Positions 26,327 to 35,475 of a DNA stretch of 64,000 nt are shown here, piece after piece. The stretch lies in NCBI GenBank assembly GCA_031432545.1, contig JAVKGX010000009.1, positions 1 to 64,000 of the forward strand. Reading direction: 5' to 3'. The translations under genes were made by a program, and so were the position numbers. The notes under the pieces are model-generated. The model did not search any database and was not told where the DNA came from. It saw nothing but the letters and a program-made list of their open reading frames with translations. Position 1 is the stretch's first letter. Each line of letters opens with the position of its first letter. This DNA comes from Armatimonadota bacterium. Lineage in GTDB: Bacteria > Sysuimicrobiota > Sysuimicrobiia > Sysuimicrobiales > Sysuimicrobiaceae.

Positions 26327-27088
26327 TCACCGAACCTGGGGCTCTCCGCCGAGCAGCCGACCCAGCTGGGCCAGTGCCTTGTGCATCACGCGCGAGACGT
26401 GCTTCTGGGAGATTCGCAGCCTTCGCGCGGCCTCCGTCTCGGTGAGATCGAGGTAGAAGAGGGCGTAGATCACCTTGCGCTGCAGCTCCGTGAGCTTCTC
26501 GATCGCCTCCGTGAGGACGATCCGGTCCTCGACCGGCAGCTGAAAGGTCTCATAGCGGAGGTGGCGGATCGCGCGGCCCGCTTTCCCTTCCCCACCGTCC
26601 AGGGAGACGTGCGTCGTCGTCTCGCGGGCCCTGAGGATCTCGCGCACGCCGTCGGGCTGGATGTTCATCGCCTGCGCGATCTCTTCGAGGGTCGGCAGCC
26701 TGCCGTTGCGTGCACGCAACGCCTCGACGGTGCGCTCCAGCTCGTGGCTGAGCTTGGCCAGCCACCGGGGGCGACGCACCAACCCGGTATGGTCGCGCAG
26801 GTAGTGCCGGATCTCGCCGGTGATCAGGTGGCTGGCGTACGTCCGGAACTTGACCCCGCGCGCCGGGTCGAAACGGTTGAGGGCGTGCAGCAGGCCGATC
26901 TGGCCGACTTGGATCAGGTCGGCGAGGGGTTCGGATCCACCGCCCTGGCGGCGGGCGATCCGCTCGACCAGAGGCGCGTACGCGGCGCATATGGCTTGGT
27001 ACAGCGCCGGGTCGCCGGAGGCGCGGTACGCCTGCAACTGCGCCACCGTCTGCTCGTCGGACGGCAGATCGTCGTTGGAGCGGGTCAC
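26327..27088 (-). CDS. Group 3 sigma factor (SigB/SigF/SigG-like)
   Basis: 253 residues from a GTG overlapping the stop of the upstream gene (GTGA, 27085-27088). Region 2 is LADLIQVGQIGLLHALNRFDPARGVKFRTYA. Region 3 contains LPTLEEIAQAMN, and region 4 ends with a helix-turn-helix (TETEAARRLRISQKHVSRVMHKAL). There is no region 1.1, so it is an alternative sigma, of the stress/sporulation type. The usual anti-sigma (RsbW/SpoIIAB) is not next to it. It is coupled to a DUF4388-like protein and a membrane protein. Confidence 0.9.
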   Translation of the reverse strand: MTRSNDDLPSDEQTVAQLQAYRASGDPALYQAICAAYAPLVERIARRQGGGSEPLADLIQVGQIGLLHALNRFDPARGVKFRTYASHLITGEIRHYLRDHTGLVRRPRWLAKLSHELERTVEALRARNGRLPTLEEIAQAMNIQPDGVREILRARETTTHVSLDGGEGKAGRAIRHLRYETFQLPVEDRIVLTEAIEKLTELQRKVIYALFYLDLTETEAARRLRISQKHVSRVMHKALAQLGRLLGGEPQVR

Positions 27089-28053
27089 GTCCCGGGCCTC
27101 CGCCGGCTCACGTAGCGATAAATCCACTTCCGCTCGCGCATGTAGAGCAAGATCGGTTCCACGGTCTCCGGCGCGCCGCCGACCGCCTCGACGGCCTGGT
27201 CCAGCGTGTGGGTCCCGTCCAGCACCCGCGCCAGCTCTAGGGCCAGGGGTCCACACGCGCCGACGAGTTCCGCCGCGGCCGGATTCGACGGGTCGTCGGG
27301 GCGGAGTGCGGGCGCGACGATGAACGTGTCGGCGCCCCTGAACGTGTGCCAGGTGCCCGCAGCGGCGGGGGGTGTAGCCGGAGGCCCATCCGCCGCCGTG
27401 CCCTCCTCGGGTGTCGGCGCCTGCGGTGTCGCCTCGTCCGCGGCGGCCTCCGTTGGGGCTTGCGCCGGTGTGGGCTCATGATAGGGGGCCGCCCAAACCT
27501 CGATCTCGGCCGCGGCGTCCGCCACGCTGTCGATCAGCTCGCCCCGCGGCCGGTGGACGGCGGCGTGTCCATCGTAGTAGACGCCGGCCGAACCCCCACC
27601 GTTGCAGGGCAAGAACGCCCACCACCCCGGACCCTCGACAACCACCATCCCGCGAAAACGCTCGCGCTCCAGCCGGCGCACCAGCCGGCGCAGGTCCACG
27701 AACGCGGTGTGTAGCCCGGTGTGCAGCGGCTCCAGACCCGACAGCGCCCCCAGCAGGGGACCCAGGGGCAGCGGCAGCTCGATGATCTGCACGTCCGCAC
27801 GGCGCTGCTCGAGCCGCCCGATGATCTGGCGCATGGCGTCCTGCCCACGCACGTCGGTCCCGCCGCCTTGGAACACCGCCAACACCCGCATGTCGCCCGG
27901 CAGGATCAGCACGCCCTCACAGTCGGGCCACCGCAGCTCGACCCAACCGCAGAAGCCCTGGTCCTGCAGGCGCTCGACGATGCCGTGAAGCTTCGTCGCC
28001 GACGTGCTGCGGTGCTGCTCGCGAAGCGTGCCGCTCGGCAGTCTGCGAATCAT
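27085..28053 (-). CDS. DUF4388-like signalling protein (unrecognised)
   Basis: 322 residues from an ATG overlapping the stop of the membrane protein upstream (ATGA). The N-terminal region (about 15-165) alternates strands and helices around GFCGWVELRWPDCEGVLILPG and resembles DUF4388/PATAN-like regulatory domains. Then a Pro/Ala/Thr-rich linker (about 195-240), and a C-terminal helical domain of about 80 residues with TLDQAVEAVG. A related plan occurs in the 28.9-kb gene. No catalytic motif. The tight coupling to a sigma factor suggests a regulatory role. Confidence 0.6.
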   Translation of the reverse strand: MIRRLPSGTLREQHRSTSATKLHGIVERLQDQGFCGWVELRWPDCEGVLILPGDMRVLAVFQGGGTDVRGQDAMRQIIGRLEQRRADVQIIELPLPLGPLLGALSGLEPLHTGLHTAFVDLRRLVRRLERERFRGMVVVEGPGWWAFLPCNGGGSAGVYYDGHAAVHRPRGELIDSVADAAAEIEVWAAPYHEPTPAQAPTEAAADEATPQAPTPEEGTAADGPPATPPAAAGTWHTFRGADTFIVAPALRPDDPSNPAAAELVGACGPLALELARVLDGTHTLDQAVEAVGGAPETVEPILLYMRERKWIYRYVSRRRPGT

Positions 28054-28832
28054 GCCTCCCTCATGATCGAGCGGTGCCACAGCGCGCCGACCGTCAACAG
28101 GGCGAACCCACCGATCTGGAGGATGTTGCTGCGGTGGCCGACGAACCACTCACCGAAGAAGACCGCGTGGCTGAACCACATGACCGCCAGGGCCAGGCAG
28201 ACGATGGCGGCCGCGATCAGCAGCCAGACGTAGCCCTCCAGCCCGCCCAAGAAGACCGTCGCCGGGATCAGGGCCAGCGGGATGAGCACGATGCCCATCA
28301 ACGAGAACGCCACGCTGACGGCTTCCGCACCACCTGCCAAGCCGCCCCCGAGCACCGGCCGCAGGAACGACCAGTACCCGAGGGCCAGCGCCCCCAACGC
28401 CACGGCTGCGACGACCGAGGTCTGCCGCCAGGTCACCAACTCCCGCACGATGGCATACTCAGCATACACGGCAGCCAGGAACAGCACGAAGAACGCCGCT
28501 GTGAAGGCGTCCGCCGCCGAAGGGAACGGAAGCGGATTGCCCCCCACGATCTGCGTGTACCCGAACAGCCCGCGCCCGGCGGCCCACAGCACGCAGGCCA
28601 GCGCGATCGTCCTCCACACCCCGCGTTCCCGGTCGCCGGTTCGATACGACCGGCTGGCCCCGAGGGCACCCAGCGCGGCCAGCAGCGGAAACGTGCTGAG
28701 CGCGGCATGTACGGTCACGATCTGACGGTAGACTTCCGCGGTGCGGACTGGTCGCTGCAGTACGAACCAGCTGCTCGCGGCCGCCAGCGCGACCACGAGG
28801 ATCGCCAGCAAGCCGAATCTCGCCACCTCCAC
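28050..28832 (-). CDS. Seven- or eight-helix membrane protein of unknown function
   Basis: 260 residues. Hydrophobic segments at about 5-25, 43-60, 75-95, 108-130, 137-155, 170-195, 200-225 and 235-255. The middle contains a polar GGNPLPFPSAADAF loop that is reminiscent of sensory seven-helix input modules. No known domain can be assigned. Overlaps the DUF4388-like gene by 4 nt; the upstream gene starts 25 nt away, so the four genes from 29.8 kb down to the sigma factor look like one operon. Confidence 0.7.
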   Translation of the reverse strand: MEVARFGLLAILVVALAAASSWFVLQRPVRTAEVYRQIVTVHAALSTFPLLAALGALGASRSYRTGDRERGVWRTIALACVLWAAGRGLFGYTQIVGGNPLPFPSAADAFTAAFFVLFLAAVYAEYAIVRELVTWRQTSVVAAVALGALALGYWSFLRPVLGGGLAGGAEAVSVAFSLMGIVLIPLALIPATVFLGGLEGYVWLLIAAAIVCLALAVMWFSHAVFFGEWFVGHRSNILQIGGFALLTVGALWHRSIMREA

Positions 28833-28857
28833 CTCCCTACCACGCGGGTCAGGACAC

Positions 28858-29811
28858 CTACAGACCCAGGGCCTGCCGGTAGGGATCCGCGTCGTCGACG
28901 CCCAGATCGCGCAACGCCCCCGCCAGGCTCTTCTCGAGGAACGTCTGGCCGGCCACCACGCGGATGTACGCCGCGCAGGCGACGGCCGCGGCCTGTAGCG
29001 CCCGCTGCGACCGGTCAGCCCGTCCGGTCAGCTTTCCGTTCGTGAGTCGGATTCCATAGTCGCCCACCGCCGCGTTCACCTCGCCCTCGAGTCGGGCGGC
29101 GAGCGCGGGACCCCTGAACTTCTTGAAGCGCACGTGCATGTGCTCGATGAGGCCTGCCCAGACCCGCGCATCTCCCCGTGGACCGGAGACGGGCGCCTCG
29201 GCGGGGGTCGTCGTGGAGTCGACGGCATGGGGCTCGACAGGGAATGCTGCGGTGCCGGAAGGCCCTGTCGGTGCGGCAGCCCGGAGTTCGGGTTCGCCCG
29301 CAGACTCGAGGGGACCCGCGGGCGCTTCCGTCCGGGCATCGAGGGGTGGCGGTTCGGACGGGGGCTGCGCTGCAACCTCCCCTGCCGGCGCTTCCACGGC
29401 GGCAGCCGCACCGCCCAGACCGAGGGCGATCGGCTCGCCTTCCCACCAGGACTCGGGGAAGAGTTCGTGGGGCAGCTCGTGCACCCAGATCCTCCCCTCG
29501 ACCGCGGTGCTGTCGGCCAGAGCCCGCCGGATCGCCTCGGCGCCGATCAGCTCGGCGCCGGCCACTCGATACTCTGCGGCGTGCGGTCGCCCACGGAACA
29601 GGAGCACACGGGCCTCGCCCCCTTCGAAGGCGATCCGCACAAGCCCGGAGAACGCCCGGCCCTCCAGGAACCCCAGCAGCCTCACCGGATCGGCATACTC
29701 CGTGGACAGCCCGCGGTAGACCGGAGGTGCTTCCAGACCCTCCGACACCAAGCTGACTGCCTCGGGGCCCAGATGGTCGACTCGGTCGGAGATGTTCACG
29801 TCGTCCAACAA
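28858..29811 (-). CDS. DUF4388-like protein with Pro/Ala-rich linker
   Basis: 317 residues with a TTG start at 29811; a GTG at 29799 is an alternative. The N-terminal domain (about 35-125) contains FSGLVRIAFEGGEARVLLFRG, matching the pattern of the 27-kb gene. Then a low-complexity Pro/Ala/Thr linker (about 140-215) and a C-terminal domain (about 220-317) with a helix-rich, roadblock-effector-like look. Function unknown. Probably in the same regulatory pathway as the sigma factor and roadblock proteins. Confidence 0.6.
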   Translation of the reverse strand: MLDDVNISDRVDHLGPEAVSLVSEGLEAPPVYRGLSTEYADPVRLLGFLEGRAFSGLVRIAFEGGEARVLLFRGRPHAAEYRVAGAELIGAEAIRRALADSTAVEGRIWVHELPHELFPESWWEGEPIALGLGGAAAAVEAPAGEVAAQPPSEPPPLDARTEAPAGPLESAGEPELRAAAPTGPSGTAAFPVEPHAVDSTTTPAEAPVSGPRGDARVWAGLIEHMHVRFKKFRGPALAARLEGEVNAAVGDYGIRLTNGKLTGRADRSQRALQAAAVACAAYIRVVAGQTFLEKSLAGALRDLGVDDADPYRQALGL

Positions 29812-29848
29812 ACCCCCCGGCCGCTCCCATGGGCCGCACCGGAGAGGC

Positions 29849-30124
29849 TCACAGCCCCCTTCCGGCCGTGGGGGCGGCTCCGCCCTCCAGCAGCCGCTTG
29901 ACGCCCTGCAAACTCAGCCCCCGCGTTTGGACCATGTGCTTGATCCACAGCAAGCGCTCGACGTCTGCCTGAGAAAACAGACGGTGCCCCCCGTTGGTAC
30001 GGTGCGGCCGGATCAGCCCGTAATCCACCTCCCACGCCCGAATCCGTTGAGGGGACAGCTCGGTCATCTGCGCGACGGTGCGCATCGGGTAGATGGGCGT
30101 CGTACGCTGGGGACTCTTCGCCAT
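29849..30124 (-). CDS. MerR-family regulator, GlnR/HspR-like
   Basis: 91 residues. A single winged helix-turn-helix of MerR type: YPMRTVAQMTELSPQRIRAWE, then YGLIRPHRTNGGHRLFSQADVERLL and a LSLQGVKRLL tail. This pattern (R-x-G-x-R/H-R-L-F, ending G-[VI]-K-x-[IL]-L) is seen in GlnR/TnrA and HspR repressors. It has no long sensory C-terminus. Lies between two unrelated minus-strand genes; its operator cannot be read with confidence. Confidence 0.8.
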   Translation of the reverse strand: MAKSPQRTTPIYPMRTVAQMTELSPQRIRAWEVDYGLIRPHRTNGGHRLFSQADVERLLWIKHMVQTRGLSLQGVKRLLEGGAAPTAGRGL

Positions 30125-30156
30125 CGCAGGACCCGCCGCGTCCCCCGCACCCCCGG

Positions 30157-31149
30157 CTACTGGATGCCCCGTTCGCGATAGTAGCGCAGCGCGCCGGCGT
30201 GCATCGTGATGGGCATTCCGGCCCGCGCGGTCTCGGGCCGGATGTCCCTGCCGCGGGCGTGCGCCGCGTGCAGCACCGCGACGTTCTCCCAAAGCGCCTT
30301 CGTCAGATCGTAGATCAGGTCTTCCGGCAAGTCCTGCCGCGTGACCAGCATCGCCATCACCGCCACCGTCGGCACGGCCTCGGTCTGGCCGCGGTACGTG
30401 TTCGCCGGGATGGTGACAGGCGTGTAGTAGGGGTAGCGCTCGCGCAGGCGCGCGACCACGTCCGCCGGCACCGGTACGATCTTGAGGTCGCGCGTCGCGG
30501 CGATGTCCTGCACCGCCGCGGTCGGGGTCCCCGCGGTGATGAACGCCGCGTCGATCACGCCGTCCTTGAGCTGGTCTGCAGCCTCGGCGAAGTTCAAGAA
30601 ATCCGGCTGGACGCGCTGCGCACGCACGGCGGGGTTGACTCCCCCGTAGTAGCCGATGTCGTAGACCTGCAGGATCTGCCGTGCGTTCACTTCCGTTCCG
30701 CTGCCCGGCGCACCGACGGCCACGCGCTTGCCGCGCAGATCGGCGACCGAGTTGATGTTCTTCTGACGCAGCGTGACGATCTGGATCGTCTCCGGATACA
30801 GCATCGCCATTCCGCGCAGCCGCTCCTGCCGGTCGCCCCGGAACATCTCGATGCCGTTGAACGCATAGTACGCGATGTCGTTCTGCACGAACGCCACGTC
30901 GACGTCGCCGCGCTGGATGAGTCGGATGTTCGCGACCGACGCGCCGGTGGACTGCGCGCTGGCCTGCACGCCCGGCACCCGCTCCGTCCACATGCGGGCC
31001 AGCGCGCTACCCAGCGGGAAGTACACCCCCGCCGTACCGCCCGTTGCCACGTTCACAAAACGCCGTTGCTGCGCCAGGGCTCCGGTCGCCCCCAGCGCGA
31101 GCGCGGCCACCAGCACAACCGCCATCCATCGCGTGATCCTCACCTGCAT
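30157..31149 (-). CDS. TAXI-family TRAP transporter solute-binding protein
   Basis: 330 residues with a Sec signal peptide ending Ala-Gln-Ala-like (GALAQQ, about residue 27). The NVATGGTAGVYFPLGSALA opening, the GSGTEVNARQIL motif and the C-terminal HAGALRYYRERG are diagnostic for the TAXI/imp family, which binds glutamate or other carboxylates for TRAP permeases. No DctQM permease is adjacent, so the partner must be elsewhere. Confidence 0.92.
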   Translation of the reverse strand: MQVRITRWMAVVLVAALALGATGALAQQRRFVNVATGGTAGVYFPLGSALARMWTERVPGVQASAQSTGASVANIRLIQRGDVDVAFVQNDIAYYAFNGIEMFRGDRQERLRGMAMLYPETIQIVTLRQKNINSVADLRGKRVAVGAPGSGTEVNARQILQVYDIGYYGGVNPAVRAQRVQPDFLNFAEAADQLKDGVIDAAFITAGTPTAAVQDIAATRDLKIVPVPADVVARLRERYPYYTPVTIPANTYRGQTEAVPTVAVMAMLVTRQDLPEDLIYDLTKALWENVAVLHAAHARGRDIRPETARAGMPITMHAGALRYYRERGIQ

Positions 31150-31226
31150 CCCTCCCCTGTAATTTGTGTTGCCGACATCCCGCCTGCTCAGTGCTGCTTA
31201 CTCTGGTTCCGTCCCCTGCGCGACGC

Positions 31227-32336
31227 CTACGGCAACACGACCAGGCGCGAGCCGTCGACGCGCAACAGCAGTACCTCCCGCGCCGGATTCCCGAAACGGT
31301 CGAACGTGAGGGTGCCGGTCACACCGGGATAGTCCCGGATCGTCGCTACCGCCTCCCGCAGCCGCGTCCGGTCAGCCGCCCCGACCTTCCTGAGCGCCAA
31401 CGCCACCACGCGGACAGCGTCGTAGGCCTGCGCGGCGAACGGATCCGGGTCGTGGCCGAACTTCCCCCGGTACGCGCGCACGAACGCGCGGACCGCGGGG
31501 ACGGGGTTGTCGCGGAAGAACGCCGCCGCCACGATCATCCCGTGCGCCCGCCCGGCCATCTCGCGCACCGCCTCCTCGTTGGCGAACGAATCGGGCGCCA
31601 GCACGCGCAGGTTCACCAGTTCCGCTTCGGCCGCCTGTTCGAAGAACGCAGCACCCTCGTCCGGGTAACCCGCGAAGACGAGCGCCTGGGGACGCTCCGA
31701 GCGCACCGCCCGGACGAACCGTTCGAAGTCGCGCGTGCCGTCCCGGAACAGGCGCTGCGCGACGACCTCCCCCCCGCCCGCGACGAACTCCTCCACGAAG
31801 GCCAAAGCGACCGCGGTTCCGTACTCGTTGCTGTCGTACATCACGCTGACGCGCCGCAGCCCCGCCCCCAGTGCGTACTCGGCCAGCGCGCGGCCCTGCA
31901 GCGTGGCCGGCAGCGCAGTGCGGAAGAAGAAGTCCCCCGCATACGGCACCTCGCCCGTCGCCCCGGGGCTGATGAGCAGCAACTTCGTGCGCGACGCCAG
32001 CGGCGACAGCGACACGGCGACCGAATCCGTGAAGGCGCCGATCACCGCCACCGCATCCGTCTCGCCCGCGATGCGTGTGAAGATCTGTGCTGCGCGCTCG
32101 AAAGACCCCCCGTCGTCGGCGGTCCGGAGGTTGAGCCGGACCGCCCCCTCGGCCCCGACCTCCTCCGCGGCGAGCTCGGCACCTCGCAGGGCGCTGGCCG
32201 CCGCCGCCCCCACACCGCTTTGCAGCGGCAGGATCACTCCGACCGTGACCTCCATCGGAGTGCGCTGCCCCCCGCCGCACGCGGCCGCGAGCACCGTCGC
32301 GAGCAGCAACACCACCGTGCGCGCCGTCCGCGTCAA
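31227..32336 (-). CDS. Branched-chain-amino-acid-type ABC substrate-binding lipoprotein
   Basis: About 369 residues from a TTG with GGAGGA 10 nt upstream. The lipobox LAAAC at about 15-20 is then in the right place. An ATG at 32396 in the same frame would put an implausible 20 extra residues before the signal. The mature part is a LivK-like type 1 periplasmic binding fold (ALRGAELAAEEVGAEG, AVIGAFTDSVAVSLSPLA, FRTALPAT). Ligand unknown. No permease or ATPase genes adjoin it. Confidence 0.85.
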   Translation of the reverse strand: MTRTARTVVLLLATVLAAACGGGQRTPMEVTVGVILPLQSGVGAAAASALRGAELAAEEVGAEGAVRLNLRTADDGGSFERAAQIFTRIAGETDAVAVIGAFTDSVAVSLSPLASRTKLLLISPGATGEVPYAGDFFFRTALPATLQGRALAEYALGAGLRRVSVMYDSNEYGTAVALAFVEEFVAGGGEVVAQRLFRDGTRDFERFVRAVRSERPQALVFAGYPDEGAAFFEQAAEAELVNLRVLAPDSFANEEAVREMAGRAHGMIVAAAFFRDNPVPAVRAFVRAYRGKFGHDPDPFAAQAYDAVRVVALALRKVGAADRTRLREAVATIRDYPGVTGTLTFDRFGNPAREVLLLRVDGSRLVVLP

Positions 32337-32556
32337 CCCGCCACGTCCTCCTGCAACCGTTCGCCCGGCGGATTCTGAACGTTCGCGGGTACGCATCAAA
32401 CTCCTGCTCTCGTCGGGGGAATCGCGCCCGATCCTCCGGCAAAAGCGCGGACAAACCGCGCCGTTCCACCGGGCGCGCATAGCGAAGAGCAAGTTTCAGG
32501 CCACGGGAGCACCCACCACGGAGAAGCGGTACACCCCCGGGGCTGCGCCGGAAGCT

Positions 32557-33504
32557 TCAGCGCCCGTCCACCAACCGGCGGTACAGGGACATCACATTGT
32601 AGACGTACCAGGAGGTCTCCGGGTAGGGGGGCACGCCGCCGTATGCCCGCACCGCGCCGGACCCGGCGTTGTAAGCGGCCAGTGCGAGGGCGACGTTGTG
32701 GTAGCCGTAGCGGTCCAGGTGACCCCGCAGCACACGCACCGTCCCGTAGACGTTCTGCTCGATGGAGAACGGGTCGTGCACGCCGACCGCCCTGGCGGTC
32801 GCCGGCATCAGCTGTCCCAAACCCTGGGCACCGGCCACCGAGACCGCGCGCGGCTCGAAGCCGGACTCGACCGCGATGACCGCGGCCACCAGGCGCGGAT
32901 CGAGGTTGTGGTGCCGGCCGAAGTGGACGACCGATCGCCCGATACGGTCGGCTTCCGCGATCGTGAGCCTGCGGTTGTAGCGCCGCGCCAGCGCCGCGTA
33001 CGTCCACGGGTCGGTGGCCACCATCCCGATGGCGCCCACGGGCACCGACGCGCGCCGTCGGCGCCGGACGAGTTCCGCCGCGGCGCTGCGTGGGGCCACG
33101 GCGAGGAGGCCGTCGAACACCGAGGTCGCCCCGTGCGACATCCCCACGGCCTCGTAGGCGTATCCGAGCCACAGCAACACGTCCGGCTGCTGGGGCAGGC
33201 GCGCACGCGCACGCTCCAGGGCGCCCACGGCAGCCAGGGCGTTGCCCGCCCGGAACTCGGCGGCACCCAGCCACAGCCACAGCGCGCCATGCGCGAACCC
33301 GCCCGCCAGCGCCCGCCGGAAGGCCGCAGCTGCCTGGCGGTACTCTCCGTTGTGGTAGTGAGCGAAGCCCAGTTGCTCCGGTCGCGGCCTGGCCTCAGAC
33401 GGCGCAGCCGAAGCCAAGGACAGCACAACCCCCAGAACCCACGCCGCCAGGGCCCGGAGGGCGAATGCGCAGCGGGCAGGCCACTGCCCGGCCCCTGCGA
33501 TCAT
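32557..33504 (-). CDS. Lytic transglycosylase (SLT domain) with TPR-like front
   Basis: 315 residues. N-terminal signal/anchor, two TPR-like units (about 45-140), then a C-terminal SLT domain: AVIAVESGFEPRA carries the catalytic glutamate, followed by GAQGLGQLMPATA and ALAAYNAG, the classic lysozyme-like motifs. It cleaves peptidoglycan glycan strands to 1,6-anhydro ends. Its ATG overlaps the stop of the roadblock gene (ATGA). Fits a wall-opening role for pili or secretion, by inference. Confidence 0.9.
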   Translation of the reverse strand: MIAGAGQWPARCAFALRALAAWVLGVVLSLASAAPSEARPRPEQLGFAHYHNGEYRQAAAAFRRALAGGFAHGALWLWLGAAEFRAGNALAAVGALERARARLPQQPDVLLWLGYAYEAVGMSHGATSVFDGLLAVAPRSAAAELVRRRRRASVPVGAIGMVATDPWTYAALARRYNRRLTIAEADRIGRSVVHFGRHHNLDPRLVAAVIAVESGFEPRAVSVAGAQGLGQLMPATARAVGVHDPFSIEQNVYGTVRVLRGHLDRYGYHNVALALAAYNAGSGAVRAYGGVPPYPETSWYVYNVMSLYRRLVDGR

Positions 33505-33872
33505 GGAACGAATTGACGGAGGTGAGAGGCCACCCGGTCGAGGTGTTTTTTCATCTGCAGGCGCGCCCGACCGAGATTCCCACCCTGGCGCAGGCCGATC
33601 ACCAGCGCGTAGTCGACCTCCACGGACGACAGCACCACGACGAACTTCTCAGCAGCGAGTACGCAGTACTCGAGCGGGCCACCGTTCATCTTGCGCGCGG
33701 CGTACGCCGCCACCTTGGTCAGTACACCCAAGTCGGCGGCCACCTTGTCCAGCTTCAGCGCGCCGTCCACGACGTGCGTCTCCAGCGGGGCACCGTCCAG
33801 GCGCACCACGGCTGCGCACAGCGCCCCCTCAACGCCGGTCACGATCTCCTGCAGCACCTCTTTCAAGGCCAT
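33501..33872 (-). CDS. Roadblock/LC7-domain protein, second copy
   Basis: 123 residues from the ATG at 33872; the upstream frame is Arg-rich and looks non-coding. Roadblock fold with VVRLDGAPLETHVV, a middle helix and a C-terminal helix that binds partner GTPases. Unlike the 25.9-kb copy it is coupled to a lytic transglycosylase. No MglA is nearby. Confidence 0.8.
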   Translation of the reverse strand: MALKEVLQEIVTGVEGALCAAVVRLDGAPLETHVVDGALKLDKVAADLGVLTKVAAYAARKMNGGPLEYCVLAAEKFVVVLSSVEVDYALVIGLRQGGNLGRARLQMKKHLDRVASHLRQFVP

Positions 33873-33966
33873 CGCGCTCCCGTGGCGACGTCTCGCGCGC
33901 GGCCCCCCGGCGCGCCGCAACCGTCTCGGACTGGCTTCCACTTACAAGAGCAATACTCCTGCCGTC

Positions 33967-34485
33967 CTAGTCCGGGGCGCGGGTGCACCGCACCAACCGA
34001 TCGCGCCCGACGACGCGCTCGAGCCACCGCATCAGTCGGGTCGTGACGAACTCACGACGATCCATCGGCTCCACGAGGATCGTGTACAGCCCCAACCAGT
34101 TTCCGGGAAGGACGTCGGTGAACAGCTGGTCTCCCACCAAGGCGGTCGTCGCCGGGGTTGTGTGCATCGCCCGCATCGCACGCACCAGACGGCACGGGTT
34201 GGGTTTGGGCAGTCCCCCGATCGCCGGCCATCCGAAGTGCCGCGCCAGCGTCGCGGCGCGCCGAAAGTTCGCGTTCGAGACCACCGCACCGCGCAGGCCG
34301 GACCGGCGAAACGCCGCCACCCACGCTTGGACGTCGGAGGGGACTTCGTCCGTGCGGTACGGCACGAGCGTGTTGTCTAGATCAAAGATGACCCCCGCAA
34401 TCCCACGGGCCCGCAGAGCCTCAAGCGGTATCTCGCTGATGCGGCCGACTGCCGCGTCGGGGACGAGCCCCCTGCCCCGCTTCAT
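33967..34485 (-). CDS. HAD-superfamily phosphatase, YqeG type
   Basis: 172 residues. HAD motif I FDLDNTLVPY, motif II SNA, motif III KPNP (a Lys), motif IV GDQLFTDV. YqeG-family HAD-IIIA phosphatases are small and single-domain. B. subtilis yqeG lies with ribosome-assembly and replication genes; the biological substrate is probably a phosphatidylglycerophosphate-like lipid. Forms a tail with mltG, DUF1292, ruvX and alaS. Confidence 0.9.
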   Translation of the reverse strand: MKRGRGLVPDAAVGRISEIPLEALRARGIAGVIFDLDNTLVPYRTDEVPSDVQAWVAAFRRSGLRGAVVSNANFRRAATLARHFGWPAIGGLPKPNPCRLVRAMRAMHTTPATTALVGDQLFTDVLPGNWLGLYTILVEPMDRREFVTTRLMRWLERVVGRDRLVRCTRAPD

Positions 34486-34512
34486 TGTCCAGTTGCGGGC
34501 GCGCGGTCCGCG

Positions 34513-35475
34513 TCAACGGTCGCCGTGGATGGCGCGGATCGCACGGTTGTGTTCCTCCAAGGTCCGGCTGAAGACGTGGGAGCCGTCGGTTCGTGCTACG
34601 TAGTACAGGAAGTCGTGGGCTTCCGGGCGCACCGCGGCCTCGATCGCGGCGAGCCCGGGATTTGCGATCGGCCCGGGCGGCAACCCCGCAAACCGGTAGG
34701 TGTTGTACGGCGAGTCCACCTCCAGGTCGCGGTACAGCACCACATCCTTGTGCCGACCCAGCGCGTACAGAACCGTGGCGTCCACCTCCAGGCGCATGCC
34801 GCGCTGCAGACGGTTGTAGATGACACCGGCGATCCGCGCGCGCTCGGGGGCCAGGCGTGCTTCGCGCTCCACGAGGGAAGCGACCGTGACCACCTCGTGG
34901 GCGGTAAGACCCAAGGGCAGCGGGCCAGCGAGTAGGGCGCCGGCGGCCTCGCGAAAGCGGTTCACCATCATCTGCACAATCCTCTCCTCGGGCAGGCCCC
35001 GCGGCAACAGGTAGGTATCGGGGAACAGGTAACCCTCCAGCGACCCCGTGGCGTTGCCGCGCATCTGCGGGATCCAGAAGCGGTCGGCCTCGTGGGCAAA
35101 GCGCAAGAAGCGCTCCCGGTCCGCCAGACCCGCGCGCGCGAGCGCCTCACCGATCTGCGCGACCGTGTAGCCTTCCGGAATGGTGACCGGGTAGCGGACC
35201 ACGTCCCCCGCCGCGAGCCGCGACAGGATGCGCCGGGCGCCCTCGTCGGGCGCGAACCGGTACTCCCCGGCCTGGAGCCTGGCTTCCAGCCCTTGCCACC
35301 GCGCGAGCATCCGGAACGCCCACGCGTCCCGAATCAGACCCCGCTCCCGCAGGGTCTGGGCGATCTGGGGAGTCGACGCCCCCTGGGGGATCGTGACCTG
35401 GACAGCCGGTCCGGTCCCCACCGGGCCGAGCGCCCAACCCACATACGTCCAGGCGCCGCCGCCCACGGCCGCCAA
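34513..35475 (-). CDS. mltG: Endolytic transglycosylase MltG
   Basis: At least 320 residues. LysM-like part (TIPQGASTPQIAQTL), YceG domain with GEYRF, EGYLFPDTY, ASLVEREA (the catalytic Glu) and a C-terminal TYRFAGLPPGPI. MltG cuts nascent glycan strands at the membrane. The first standard start codon (TTG 35475) cuts into the membrane helix. The frame reads upstream without an ATG, GTG or TTG until a stop, and a CTG at 35508 sits 7 nt after GGAGGG, so a CTG start is plausible and would restore the anchor. Confidence 0.92.
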   Translation of the reverse strand: MAAVGGGAWTYVGWALGPVGTGPAVQVTIPQGASTPQIAQTLRERGLIRDAWAFRMLARWQGLEARLQAGEYRFAPDEGARRILSRLAAGDVVRYPVTIPEGYTVAQIGEALARAGLADRERFLRFAHEADRFWIPQMRGNATGSLEGYLFPDTYLLPRGLPEERIVQMMVNRFREAAGALLAGPLPLGLTAHEVVTVASLVEREARLAPERARIAGVIYNRLQRGMRLEVDATVLYALGRHKDVVLYRDLEVDSPYNTYRFAGLPPGPIANPGLAAIEAAVRPEAHDFLYYVARTDGSHVFSRTLEEHNRAIRAIHGDR

